A stretch of DNA of 64,000 bases from contig JAEUPZ010000014.1 of the NCBI GenBank assembly GCA_016789885.1, positions 1 to 64,000 of the forward strand. Direction: 5' to 3'. The first letter of the stretch is position 1. Each line of letters opens with the position of its first letter. The position numbers and the translations under genes are program-made. Of the stretch, positions 18,932 through 27,507 are shown piece after piece. The notes beneath the pieces are model-generated. The model saw nothing but the letters and a program-made list of their open reading frames with translations, did no database searches and was not told the DNA's origin. Source of the stretch: Chromatiales bacterium. GTDB taxonomy: Bacteria > Pseudomonadota > Gammaproteobacteria > Steroidobacterales > GCA-2729495.

Positions 18932-20425
18932 TCAGTTGCGTGGTTGTATCCAGCTGGGCAGGAAGCTGCGCGGGTCCGGCGCGCCGGCCAGGTCGACGTC
19001 GATGCCATGCCGGCCGAGCCGTGACGGCAGGTCACCAGCCCGCAGCCCTTCGATGACGTCCGTGCAACCGCCAACCAGTTCGCCGCCGACGAACACCTGC
19101 GGGATGGTCGGCATGCCGGTGCGCGCCGTCAGTGCTGCGCGCAGGCGGAGCCCGCGCGCGTCGGGTTGCCATGCCGCCGAGTCGAGATCGATGGCCCGGT
19201 ACGGAATGCCGAATCGCGCAAAGAGCCGCCGCAGCGACCAGCAGAACTCGCACCACTCGAGGGCGAACATCAGCACCGGGGTCGTGGCATCGCCGACGGC
19301 TTCATCAAGCCAGCCTGTGGCCTCCGGGTCTGCTGCCACGGCACGGGTGGCCGCCGGTGGCGAGGCCGGCATCGACGCGACGTCGAAGCGGGCCGACGGT
19401 GTCGAGCGCGAGATCGCGAGCTCTTCGTCGGTCATGTCCGTGGGGACATCGGCGAAGAGCGGCGTGCTCTGGTACCGCTCGCCGGTGTCCGGCAGCAGGC
19501 ACAGGATGCTGGCACCCGCCGGTGCCCGCGCGGCGATGGCCAGCGCGCCGGCCACCGTCGCACCGCCGGTGATGCCCGTGAGGACTCCCTCCCGGGCGGC
19601 CAGCTCCCGGGCGACGCGCATCGCCTCGTGGCCGTTGACCGGCACGACCTGGTCGACGAGCCCGGCAGCGAAGGCCTGTTCCGTGAGCAGCGCGACGGCG
19701 TCGGGGCTCCAGCCCTGCATCGGGTGGGGGCGGAAGGACGGGTGGCTGCCCGACGGCTGTCCGTGGCCGTCGCGGGGCTGGGCGATGCCACTCGACAGCA
19801 TCGGTGCCGTGTCCGGCTCGCAGGCGACGATGCGGACGCCCGGCCGCTCGCGCTTCAGCACCGAGGCCACGCCCTGCAGCGTGCCACCGGTGCCGCAGCC
19901 CGCGACGAAGTAATCGAGGGGAGCCTCGGCGAAGGCCGCGAGGATCTCCGGGGCCGTCGTGCGCGCGTGCACCTCGGCGTTGGCCGGGTTCTCGAACTGC
20001 CGGCAGAGGACCCAGCCGTGCCGCGCGGCGAGTTCTTCGGCCTTGCGCATCATGCCCGAGCCCTTCTCCGCCGCCGGCGTCAGCACGACGCGCGCCCCGA
20101 GGAAGCGCATCAGCCGCCGGCGCTCCACGCTGAAGTTCTCCGCCATGACCACCACCAGCGGGTAGCCCTTGCGGGCGCAGACCATGGCCAGCGCAATGCC
20201 GGTGTTGCCGCTCGAGGCCTCGATGACCGTCTGGCCCGGCCGCAGCGCGCCGCGGCGCTCGGCGTCCTCGATGATGCCGAGCGCGAGGCGGTCCTTGACG
20301 GAGCCCGCCGGGTTCCGGCCCTCGAGCTTGGCCCAGAGCTGTACGTGGGGTGGCCCCGTCCGCGCGAGCCGCACGACGGGCGTGCCGCCGATGGTCGCGA
20401 GGATGCTGTCGTGAAGTGCGCCCAT
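18932..20425 (-). CDS. cysteine synthase-glutaredoxin fusion protein
   Basis: A 497-residue fusion. Residues 1 to about 320 are an O-acetylserine sulfhydrylase-type PLP enzyme: the Schiff-base Lys44 lies in NPAGSVKDR, the substrate loop is EASSGNTGIA and the phosphate loop GCGTGGTLQG. After a linker, residues about 380-465 form a glutaredoxin with active site CEFC (392-395), cis-Pro motif TIPQVFVGG and GCTDV. The fusion could pair cysteine or persulfide formation with thiol reduction. ATG 20425 follows GAGG; a GTG at 20434 would overlap the upstream stop. It lies 10 bp behind the diiron gene and before the DUF4242 gene. Confidence 0.9.
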   Translation of the reverse strand: MGALHDSILATIGGTPVVRLARTGPPHVQLWAKLEGRNPAGSVKDRLALGIIEDAERRGALRPGQTVIEASSGNTGIALAMVCARKGYPLVVVMAENFSVERRRLMRFLGARVVLTPAAEKGSGMMRKAEELAARHGWVLCRQFENPANAEVHARTTAPEILAAFAEAPLDYFVAGCGTGGTLQGVASVLKRERPGVRIVACEPDTAPMLSSGIAQPRDGHGQPSGSHPSFRPHPMQGWSPDAVALLTEQAFAAGLVDQVVPVNGHEAMRVARELAAREGVLTGITGGATVAGALAIAARAPAGASILCLLPDTGERYQSTPLFADVPTDMTDEELAISRSTPSARFDVASMPASPPAATRAVAADPEATGWLDEAVGDATTPVLMFALEWCEFCWSLRRLFARFGIPYRAIDLDSAAWQPDARGLRLRAALTARTGMPTIPQVFVGGELVGGCTDVIEGLRAGDLPSRLGRHGIDVDLAGAPDPRSFLPSWIQPRN

Positions 20426-20435
20426 GGCTCCCACC

Positions 20436-21380
20436 TCAGGCCGCGTCCCGCAGGCCAGGGGCGGAGCTGAGGGTGGCCAGGGCCGTCGTGATGCGGTCGA
20501 GCTGGGCCGGCGTGAGGAGATCGGCGAGGATCTCCTGGAAGCGCGGGTCGCCCGCGCCCGAGTGGATGTACTGCCAGCGGTAGGCGGCGAGGAATGTGGC
20601 GGCGATGGCCTGCCGCTCCCCTCCGTCGAGGCCGCTGCAGGCCGTCGCGAAGTAGCCGGCGTCGGCCGTCGCCTGGGCCTGCAGCAGCCCGTCGACCCCT
20701 GCCAAGAGCGCGATGAGGTCGGTGACGGCGGCGTCGCGCCCGTCGGCGGTCAGGCCGGCATCGATGCGCCGCCACTCCAGCTCGTCGAGGATCGCGTGCT
20801 GCGACTCCTCGCGCCAGTGGAACAGGAACACGTCGCGCCATAGCGGGCACAGGCTGTCGTCGGTGGCGATGCTGGCGCGATAGTGGGCCTGGGTGAAGAG
20901 CTCGATGTCGCAGGTCAGGGCCAGCACCGACCACGTCGACTTGCCGAGGACGAACCCTGCGACGGCGTTCGGCTCGGGCACGAAGCGGTAGCCGCCCCGC
21001 ATGCGCGCCGCGGCCATGGCGTCGAGCCGCCGGAAGAGTTCCTGGTGCTTGAGCTCCTCGTCGGTGAAGCGCACCAGCGCCTCCATGGCCACCTGGTCGC
21101 CGGTGGCGTGGTCGCGGGTGACCTCGACGATCTTGGCGCCGATGAAGCGCTCGACGAGGCCGAACATGTTGGCGTACGTCCGGCCCTGCACCTGGCTGAA
21201 GAACCGGCGCTGGCCGGCGTCGAGGAACGGCAGCATCTGGACCATCGACAGGGAGGCGGGCAGGAAATCGCTGCTGCAGTCGAAGTCGCGGCCCCGGATC
21301 ACGTCCGCATCGATCTCCCAGCGGATGCGGCGTGAGGCAGCGATGCAGCGGGCGTAGCGGGACACAGCGGGCAGGTTCAT
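20436..21380 (-). CDS. ferritin-like diiron protein
   Basis: A 314-residue protein with a four-helix-bundle diiron signature. Glu77 (GLVERF) is followed 32 residues later by E-x-x-H in TDEELKHQE, and a second set has a Glu in CDIELFTQ with E-x-x-H in REESQHAIL 32 residues on. This E-x30-ExxH twice pattern suits ferritin-like oxygenases or oxidases (AurF-, rubrerythrin- or DUF455-like); I cannot name the subfamily. The ATG at 21380 has GGAGAG before it. It is the first gene of a three-gene operon divergent from an AraC regulator. A substrate hydroxylase or N-oxygenase role is possible but unproven. Confidence 0.78.
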   Translation of the reverse strand: MNLPAVSRYARCIAASRRIRWEIDADVIRGRDFDCSSDFLPASLSMVQMLPFLDAGQRRFFSQVQGRTYANMFGLVERFIGAKIVEVTRDHATGDQVAMEALVRFTDEELKHQELFRRLDAMAAARMRGGYRFVPEPNAVAGFVLGKSTWSVLALTCDIELFTQAHYRASIATDDSLCPLWRDVFLFHWREESQHAILDELEWRRIDAGLTADGRDAAVTDLIALLAGVDGLLQAQATADAGYFATACSGLDGGERQAIAATFLAAYRWQYIHSGAGDPRFQEILADLLTPAQLDRITTALATLSSAPGLRDAA

Positions 21381-21485
21381 GGTCACTCTCCGGCGGTGTT
21401 TGGCACGGGTGTATGCTCCTCCGCAGGGCTGGCCGGGACTTGGCCCGCCGGCCGGCGTTCTTGACCGGGACACCGAGGCTGCCTG

Positions 21486-22463
21486 ATGGATGCCCTGTCC
21501 GAAGTCCTCAAGGTGCTGCGCCTCGAGACCGGCATCTTCCTCGAGGGCCGGTTCACGGCCCCGTGGTGCATCGACTCGGCCCCCGGCCACGAGGACGTCC
21601 GCTCGATCCTTCCGGATGCCGAGCACGTCGCGATCTTCCACCTGCTGGTGGAGGGCCGTGCCCGGGCGCGCCTGCCCGGTGATCGCAAGGCCGTCGACTT
21701 CGGCCCCGGAGACCTGCTGCTGGTGCCCAGGGGCGAGGCCCACGTGCTCGGCAGCGACGTGCAGCTCGCACCGGTCCGCGCCGAGCTGCTGGTGGAGCCC
21801 GGCACCGGAGGGGGCCCGGCGCGCATCGACTACGGTGGCGGCGGCGAGCGGGCGCGGTTCCTGTGTGGCTACCTGGCCTGTGACCGCCGCCTGTGTGCGC
21901 CGCTGCTGACGGCGCTGCCCCGGCTCGTGCGCATCCCGGTGGGCGACGGGCCCGCGGCGCGCTGGCTCATCAGCAGCTTCGAGTTCGGCGCCCTGGAGGG
22001 GAGCGCCGGCGGCCCCGGCCGCGAGACGCTGCTGGCGCGGCTCGCCGAGCTGCTGTTCGTCGAGGCGGTCCGCCGCTACGTCGAAACGCTGCCCGAGGAC
22101 CAGGGCGGCTGGTTCGCCGGGCTGCGCGACCCCGCCGTCGGCCGTGCGCTGGCGTTGCTGCATGCCCGGCCGGGCCATGCGTGGACCGTCGATGAGCTGG
22201 CGCGCGAGTCGGCCGTGTCGCGCTCGACCCTTGCCGAGCGCTTCGCGCGGTTCCTCGGCGAATCGCCGATGCACTACCTGCTGCGCTGGCGGATGTCCCT
22301 GGCGGGGCAGGCGCTGCGCACCGGGCGCGAGCCCGTCGCGCGGGTGGCCGAGCGGCTCGGCTACGAGTCGGAGGCGGCCTTCAACCGGGCCTTCAAGCGG
22401 GAGTACGGCAGTCCGCCGGCGGCCTGGCGGCGGGCGCAGCAGGCGGGTGGCCTGCCGCCGTAG
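21486..22463 (+). CDS. AraC-family transcriptional regulator with cupin sensor domain
   Basis: A 325-residue regulator. The N-terminal half is a cupin-like ligand domain of the AraC_binding_6 type (HVAIFHLLVEGRARARL ... FGPGDLLLVPRGEAHVLG). The last 100 residues hold two helix-turn-helix motifs (VDELARESAVSRSTLAERF and the RLGYESEAAFNRAFKREYG family signature). It is divergent from the diiron-CysK/Grx-DUF4242 operon across 105 bp, so it is the likely local regulator. A GAGG site precedes the ATG. The inducer is unknown. Confidence 0.9.
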   Translation: MDALSEVLKVLRLETGIFLEGRFTAPWCIDSAPGHEDVRSILPDAEHVAIFHLLVEGRARARLPGDRKAVDFGPGDLLLVPRGEAHVLGSDVQLAPVRAELLVEPGTGGGPARIDYGGGGERARFLCGYLACDRRLCAPLLTALPRLVRIPVGDGPAARWLISSFEFGALEGSAGGPGRETLLARLAELLFVEAVRRYVETLPEDQGGWFAGLRDPAVGRALALLHARPGHAWTVDELARESAVSRSTLAERFARFLGESPMHYLLRWRMSLAGQALRTGREPVARVAERLGYESEAAFNRAFKREYGSPPAAWRRAQQAGGLPP

Positions 22464-22561
22464 TGCCGTCTGATGCCGGGGGGGCACGTGGTCAGTCCCG
22501 CAAGGCCGCGGTGCCGTCCCCGGCGCCCGCCACGTCAGCGCATCCGCGCCTCGCGAAAGTG

Positions 22562-23040
22562 TTACTGCCAGGGCTTCAGGTCGACGCAGTGGCCCTGCGC
22601 TCCCATCTCGGTTCCCTGCCGGTCATGGGTGTCGCCAGACAGCAGTTCCGTAAGGCGCTACCGGGACCCCTGCGAGATCGGTCCAGGGCAGGTGGACATG
22701 CGCCTGGGACCGTGACTCGCCGTAGTCGATGACCGCGAGCGAGCGTTCGCCGCTCCTGGACCAGCACCAGGCGAGGATACTCAGGCAGCGCTGGTTGTCG
22801 TGCCACCCCCACCGCTCGCAGAGGCGCCAGTCACCATCCCGGTACAGTTCACGGCGCGTCACCTTCAGCAGGCGATCGTAGGGCTTCTTGTCGTAGCGTA
22901 AGTCGAAGCCCTGCAAGGCAAGGGTGTCCCATCCCTCGCAACGCGCGGTGCCGAGGTCCAGGCGTCGCCGGTACTTGCGGCGCAGGTCACCCAGCCACGC
23001 CCAGGGGTTGACCTCGTAGACGACCGGCTGCCGCGCCCAG
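22562..23040 (-). pseudogene. alpha-amylase-family remnant with internal deletion and frameshift
   Basis: On the minus strand an amylase N-terminus (RQPVVYEVNPWAWLGDL ... WDTLALQGFD) runs in frame straight into an amylase C-terminus (KKPYDRLL ... RDGDWRL ... ILAWCWSRSGERSLAVIDYG ... HVHLPWTDLAG). The whole catalytic barrel between them, over 300 residues, is missing. After a frameshift near 22640 the ending continues as ELLSGDTHDRQG ... CVDLKPWQ with a TAA at 22562-22564. This three-part match to the family's start, end and order makes decay far more likely than a new gene. It lies directly behind a SemiSWEET remnant on the same strand. Confidence 0.6.
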
Positions 23041-23044
23041 GCCC

Positions 23045-23334
23045 TTACGGCCGCGCCGGCTCGCGTCGGGCGAAGTGCAGGAAGGCCGCAACGTTGAGGG
23101 CGTTGATCAGGATCACGACCGCGTTCCACAGGATGACCGGGCGCGGGATGATGAGCAGTCCGTAGTAGACCCACAGGACCTGGAGAGCGCCCATGATTGC
23201 CGCCATGCAGGGGTTCATGCCGGTGCTGGAGCGACGCTCCAGCATGCCCAGGAGGTCTGGCAGGGCGGCGAAGGTCGTGCCGCACCCGGCCGGAAGCCGA
23301 GCAGCTCCGAGCGCTGCAGGGGCGTGGCCAGCAG
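23045..23334 (-). pseudogene. SemiSWEET/PQ-loop sugar transporter remnant
   Basis: The segment TTFAALPDLLGMLERRSSTG followed by two hydrophobic helices (MGALQVLWVYYGLLII and ILWNAVVILINALNVAAFL) matches the second and third helices of a SemiSWEET-type bacterial sugar transporter, ending in FARREPARP. The N-terminus (QRSELLGF at about 23310) sits in a different frame from the rest, so a frameshift near 23290 separates them. An alternative start giving a shortened but functional three-helix protein cannot be excluded. The gene order glucosidase, transporter, amylase is consistent with a former maltodextrin or trehalose locus. Confidence 0.5.
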
Positions 23335-23412
23335 GCTCGCACTGTCGTGCACGAACCCGGCGCAGCCCGCGTGGACCATCGACGAGGCGATCCACCGGAA
23401 GTGCTCGATGAG

Positions 23413-23857
23413 CTTCTCCACCATTCCGATGCAGGCCGGCCTCGCCAGCGTCAGCTCAAGCACGTGGAAGGTGAGGTCCCGGGCGGCGTACCGGGGATAC
23501 TCCCACTTGGCTGCCATCGAGATGATGTCGGCGTTGAACCTGTGGTGCCAGTGGTCGTTGCGCGGAGCATCGTGTCGCGTGCCGACGGGGTCGGAGCCAC
23601 GCTCCGACAGCCAGCGGTTCACGTCATATTTGGTGGAACTGCCTGGACCAGCGCATGCCCGCAGACGCCTGCCGCCTGACGTTGGCGCCGTCGGCGCCGA
23701 GGGTCGCGGGGATGACCCCGCCGGTGTGCCCGTCGGGTCGGTCAGCCTGACCCGGACGCTGCGGGTACCTGTACAGGTACTTCCTGTACGAGTGGGTCGG
23801 CGTGGAGTCGGGGCAGAAGCAGTAGTCCTTCACAACTTCCCCCTGCTGCCCCGGCCG
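23413..23857 (-). pseudogene. GH63-type glucosidase remnant, two surviving fragments
   Basis: Two fragments, in the right order but in different frames, match bacterial GH63-like glucosidases. The first at about 23857-23759 reads [13 protein letters not shown] then [17 protein letters not shown], the family's hallmark [20 protein letters not shown] region. The second at about 23544-23413 reads HHRFNADIISMAAKWEYPRY then AARDLTFHVLELTL, the conserved WEYPWYAAWDLAFH block. A full gene would be some 2.6 kb; here the two blocks are only about 210 bp apart and most of the gene is gone. Several stops and frame changes interrupt it. Confidence 0.58.
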
Positions 23858-24014
23858 GACTGCGCGGCGCGCCGGATGCCCCGCGGCCGGTGCGACGGCC
23901 GCCCATCATCGGGCCGACCCTCGGCGGGATCGACGGACTGACGGCTGACAATCAATGGGGTATTGGTCGAGTATTGAGGCCTCCGGAGCCGCTGGCCAGG
24001 GCAGGTGACGTGCC

Positions 24015-24983
24015 GTGAATGGCCCTCGTTCCCACCGCCAGCGCCACGCTGCAAAGGGCGGCGTGCGGACCCCGATCCTCCTTGCCGTGGCCGTGGTGCT
24101 CGCGGCGCACGGTCTTGCCCGGGCCCAGGAGATCGAGCCGCGCTCCTATTCGCCGGGTCCCGTGGGGATGAACTTCGCGGGACTCTCCGTGCTGGACACG
24201 CGCGGTGGCGTGGCCGTTGATCCGACGCTGCCGCTCGACAACGTGGACGTCCGCCTCGAGTCGGTGATGCCCGGCTACTCGCGCAGCTTCGGTCTCGCGG
24301 GCCGGGCCGCAAGTGCGTCGCTGGCGGTTCCGTACGCCTGGGGCGACATCGCGGGCGACGTCGGTGAGGACCGGCGCGAAGTCCGGCGGGCCGGCTTCGG
24401 GGACACACGCCTGCGGGTCGCGGTCAACATCGCCGGCAACCCCGCCCGCACTCCGGCGCAGTACGCGGCCAGCGCGCCGGCGACCACGCTGGGTGCCAGC
24501 CTGACCGTGGTCGCGCCGACGGGCGAGTACCGGGCCGACCGGCTCGTGAACCTCGGTACCAATCGCTGGGCGTTCAAGCCTGAGGTCGGCCTCTACCAGC
24601 CCCTCGGACCATGGGCGGTCGAACTCTCGGCGGGCGCCTGGTTCTTCACCGACAACGACGACTTCTTCGGGGGCGTCCGGCGGCAGCAGGACCCGCTCGC
24701 CACGGCGCAACTGCATGTCGCGTACACCTTCCGGCCACGGCTCTGGATCGCCGCGAGCAGCACCTGGTACGGGGGCGGGGAGACGACGATCGACGGTACG
24801 GAGCGGGCCGATCGCCAGGACAACACGCGGGTGGGCCTGACGCTGTCGGTGCCGGTGGCGCGTGACTGGTCGGTCAAGCTTGGCTGGTCCGACGGTGTGA
24901 CGACGCGCATCGGCTCGGACTTTTCCACCGTCGCGCTCGCCCTTCAGTACGCGTGGCTTGCGGGGCCGGCCTTGCCGCGGTAA
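24015..24983 (+). CDS. outer-membrane MetA-pathway-type transporter
   Basis: A 322-residue exported beta-barrel protein. After a signal peptide (ILLAVAVVLAAHGLARAQ) it shows alternating beta segments ending in a terminal strand (TVALALQYAWLAG). This resembles the Phenol_MetA_deg family (PF13557) of outer-membrane proteins often found near aromatic degradation genes. It has the family's VRLESVMPGYSRSFGLAGR and WAFKPEVGLYQPLG elements. The GTG at 24015 follows AGGTGA at 24003-24008. A UbiD decarboxylase is 6 kb away, but no aromatic pathway is adjacent, so the substrate is unknown. Confidence 0.75.
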   Translation: MNGPRSHRQRHAAKGGVRTPILLAVAVVLAAHGLARAQEIEPRSYSPGPVGMNFAGLSVLDTRGGVAVDPTLPLDNVDVRLESVMPGYSRSFGLAGRAASASLAVPYAWGDIAGDVGEDRREVRRAGFGDTRLRVAVNIAGNPARTPAQYAASAPATTLGASLTVVAPTGEYRADRLVNLGTNRWAFKPEVGLYQPLGPWAVELSAGAWFFTDNDDFFGGVRRQQDPLATAQLHVAYTFRPRLWIAASSTWYGGGETTIDGTERADRQDNTRVGLTLSVPVARDWSVKLGWSDGVTTRIGSDFSTVALALQYAWLAGPALPR

Positions 24984-25029
24984 GACCGACCGGCGGCCGG
25001 CCGCCGTGACGGGGTGCGACCACGCGGGC

Positions 25030-26490
25030 TCAGGTGCGCTGCATGATCTCCAGGGCCGCGCGCTCGCCGGACTCCATCGCGCCCTCCATGCCCGACATGA
25101 GCACGGCCGTGTGCTCGCCGGCGAAGTGGATGCGGCCGTGGGGGTCGGCGACGTTCATGCGGTAGCGGGCGATCTGTCCAGGGGCGCGGTAGGCCATGTG
25201 GCCCTTCAGCCACGGGTGCGCGCTCCAGTTCATGACGGCCAGGGGCTCGATGCGGCCGACGGTGCTGGGCCGGGCGGCCGCGAAGTCGGCCTGCACCCGC
25301 TGCAGCACCTCCGCGTCCGGCGTTCCCCGGTAGCGGTCATCGCTGATGTTGACCCACAGGTAGGGATGCTCCGCATCCGTGAACAGCAGCATGCGTCCGA
25401 GGCTACCGTTGCTCCAGAGCCCCGCCGGCAGGCCGTCCACCTGCCAGAAGGGCTCGCGCACGGCGAAGAAGACACTGGTCATGTGGTCGTAGGGGATGGT
25501 GCGCACAGCCTCCGCCTGCAGCGGCGGCAGGGCTGGCTCGACGGCGATCTCCCGCAGCACCGTGAGCGGCACCGCGCAGACGGCGAAGCGCGCGCGATAG
25601 GTCTTGCCGGCTGCGTCGCGCACCTCGACGCCATCCGCCGTCGTGGCGAGGCCCTGCACCGGTGTGCCAAGCCGGACCGGCTCCTTCAGGAGCCCTGCCA
25701 TGCCCTCCGGCAACCGGCTGGCGCCGGTGGTGATGCGCTCGAGGCTGTCGACGGATCCCATGCTCGTGAACGAGCGCAGGCCCCGGTGCATCCACAGCGC
25801 CGAGGTGGTGTCGACGTTCTCCGACGGCGTACCGATGCCGATGAAGCGGATCGCCTCGTCGCTGGCGCCGAGTGCCCGCAGGTACTCGCCGTACGGGACA
25901 TCCAGCGGGGCAGCGGCGTCCGACAGCCAGGTGTCCAGGTCGGGCAGCAACGAAGCCGGTGGCGCATACAGCCCGCCCAGCGCAAAGGGCCCGGGTGCCT
26001 CGCGCTCGCGGCCCGCGAGTCGGTTCAGCGTGCTGCCGGCCCAGGACTGCGTCCCCAGCAGTTCGCCGTCCACGTGCAGCGCGAAGGGCAGTTCGACCGT
26101 TTCAATCCAGCGCCGCAGTGGCAGGTTGCCGAGGCGCGTGGCCATGTCGCGCACCCGCGCATAGCCGCTGCCGATCTCGGTGCCACCGGCCTCCGGGCGG
26201 CCCGGCAGGTCGTCGAGGGTCCTGACGCGCCCGCCGACCCGGGTGTCGGCCTCGAGTACCAGCACGCGCAGTCCTTCGTCCTGCAGCAGCAGTGCCGCAT
26301 TCAGCCCGGCCAGTCCTGCGCCGATGACGATGGCGTCCCAGCCCGATTCGGCCTGTCCGCCGCGCCGCCCGCAGCCGGCGAGCGGGGCCGCCGTGGCAGC
26401 CAGAGCGGCGCCGCCGGCGAGGCGGAGCAGCCGGCGACGGGTGAGGGACGACCGGGTCTGCTCCCGGGGGGGCGGCGCTTCGCGGGTCAT
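25030..26490 (-). CDS. Tat-exported flavin amine oxidase lipoprotein
   Basis: A 486-residue FAD oxidoreductase of the flavin monoamine oxidase family. The N-terminus has a twin-arginine signal (LTRRRLLRLAGGAAL) with a lipobox (PLAGC), so it is exported folded with FAD and anchored by lipid. The dinucleotide motif IVIGAGLAGLNAALLL is followed by LEADTRVGGRVRT; the C-terminus has GRIHFAGEHTAV and a final FAD contact. Family members oxidise amines or amino acids with release of ammonia and peroxide. ATG 26490 follows GAAGG. It lies 87 bp behind the amidase/CE4 operon on the same strand and may belong to the same nitrogen-compound pathway. Confidence 0.88.
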   Translation of the reverse strand: MTREAPPPREQTRSSLTRRRLLRLAGGAALAATAAPLAGCGRRGGQAESGWDAIVIGAGLAGLNAALLLQDEGLRVLVLEADTRVGGRVRTLDDLPGRPEAGGTEIGSGYARVRDMATRLGNLPLRRWIETVELPFALHVDGELLGTQSWAGSTLNRLAGREREAPGPFALGGLYAPPASLLPDLDTWLSDAAAPLDVPYGEYLRALGASDEAIRFIGIGTPSENVDTTSALWMHRGLRSFTSMGSVDSLERITTGASRLPEGMAGLLKEPVRLGTPVQGLATTADGVEVRDAAGKTYRARFAVCAVPLTVLREIAVEPALPPLQAEAVRTIPYDHMTSVFFAVREPFWQVDGLPAGLWSNGSLGRMLLFTDAEHPYLWVNISDDRYRGTPDAEVLQRVQADFAAARPSTVGRIEPLAVMNWSAHPWLKGHMAYRAPGQIARYRMNVADPHGRIHFAGEHTAVLMSGMEGAMESGERAALEIMQRT

Positions 26491-26577
26491 GGGCGTACCT
26501 TCGGTCACTCGGGGTCTGCTGCGTCGGCGGCGACAATGCGGCGTCGCCGTCGCCACGGGTAATGCATCAACCGGCGT

Positions 26578-27507
26578 TCAACCCTGCTGCTGCGCCTGCC
26601 ACGCGTCGGCGATCTCGCTCGCCGAAGCCGACCACACGCCGGGCTGGCCCATCACGTACTCCAGTGCCTGCTCCAGCTTGCCGATGCGGTGGGGCTGGCC
26701 CAGCAGCCACGGATGGATCGAGAGCGCCAGGATCCGCCCGCCCTGCCCGGCGGCTTCGGCCAGCAGCAGGTCGCAGGCGTCGCACACCTGCTCGACCCAG
26801 GACGCCTCTGAGTGCAGGTTCTGGCCGATGACGAAGTAGTCCTCGATCTCCGTCGACAGCGGCATCGCGATCAGCGGCCCGCCCGCCGTACGGAAGTGGT
26901 ACGGCATGTCGTCGTTGACCCAGTCGCAGAACCAGTCGATGCCGGCGGCCTTGAGCAGGTCGGGCGTGTTGGCCGACTCGTTCCTGGCCGGCGACAGCCA
27001 GCCGCGGATGCGCCGGCCGGTGATCTGCGCGAGGCCCTCGACCGCGCGGTTGACCAGCGCCGCTTCCTCCGCGGCGTCCTGGCCACCATAGTGCAGGGCG
27101 TCCTGGTGGTAGCCGTGGCACAGGATCTCGTTGCCCCGTTCCTTCAGCTGCGCCATCAGGTACGGCTGGCGCTCGGCGAGGCGCGTGCTCACGGCGTAGC
27201 TCGGCTTCACGCCGTAGCGGTCGAAGGCCTTGAAGAACCGGTAGATGCCGACGCGGTTGCCATAGTCGCGCAGCGAGTAGTGGCGCAGGTCCGGGTAGGG
27301 CATGGTCATGCCGCCCGGCACCTTGAAGGGCTTGCCCTGCTGGTTCAGGGGATAGAACTGCAGCCCGACGTTGACCCACACCGCCAGGCGCGCGCCACCG
27401 GGCCACTGCACGGGCTTGCGTTCGCTGAGCATCGACCACGCGTAGCGGTCGTGGTCCATGCCGTAGCGGCGGAAGGGATACTCCAGGTGTTCCGGTCCGA
27501 GGCTCAT
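26578..27507 (-). CDS. polysaccharide deacetylase-family (CE4) hydrolase, copy 2
   Basis: A 309-residue NodB-fold protein of the PuuE/allantoinase-like branch rather than a cell-wall deacetylase: the classic TFDDG motif is absent. It has the DYGNRVGIYRFFKAFDRYGV segment, a His in EILCHGYHQD, and a C-terminal IHPWLLGQPHRI metal-ligand block. Relatives hydrolyse cyclic amides such as allantoin or act on N-acetyl groups. Its ATG overlaps the stop of the preceding paralogue (ATGA), and an amidase gene starts the operon. The substrate is probably an amide or ureide; this is inferred from family and context. Confidence 0.85.
   Translation of the reverse strand: MSLGPEHLEYPFRRYGMDHDRYAWSMLSERKPVQWPGGARLAVWVNVGLQFYPLNQQGKPFKVPGGMTMPYPDLRHYSLRDYGNRVGIYRFFKAFDRYGVKPSYAVSTRLAERQPYLMAQLKERGNEILCHGYHQDALHYGGQDAAEEAALVNRAVEGLAQITGRRIRGWLSPARNESANTPDLLKAAGIDWFCDWVNDDMPYHFRTAGGPLIAMPLSTEIEDYFVIGQNLHSEASWVEQVCDACDLLLAEAAGQGGRILALSIHPWLLGQPHRIGKLEQALEYVMGQPGVWSASASEIADAWQAQQQG

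Noticed and set aside
22463..22732. An 89-codon plus-strand frame after the AraC gene
   Set aside because: It is antisense to the amylase remnant, has no recognisable motif, and the minus-strand reading matches a known family end.
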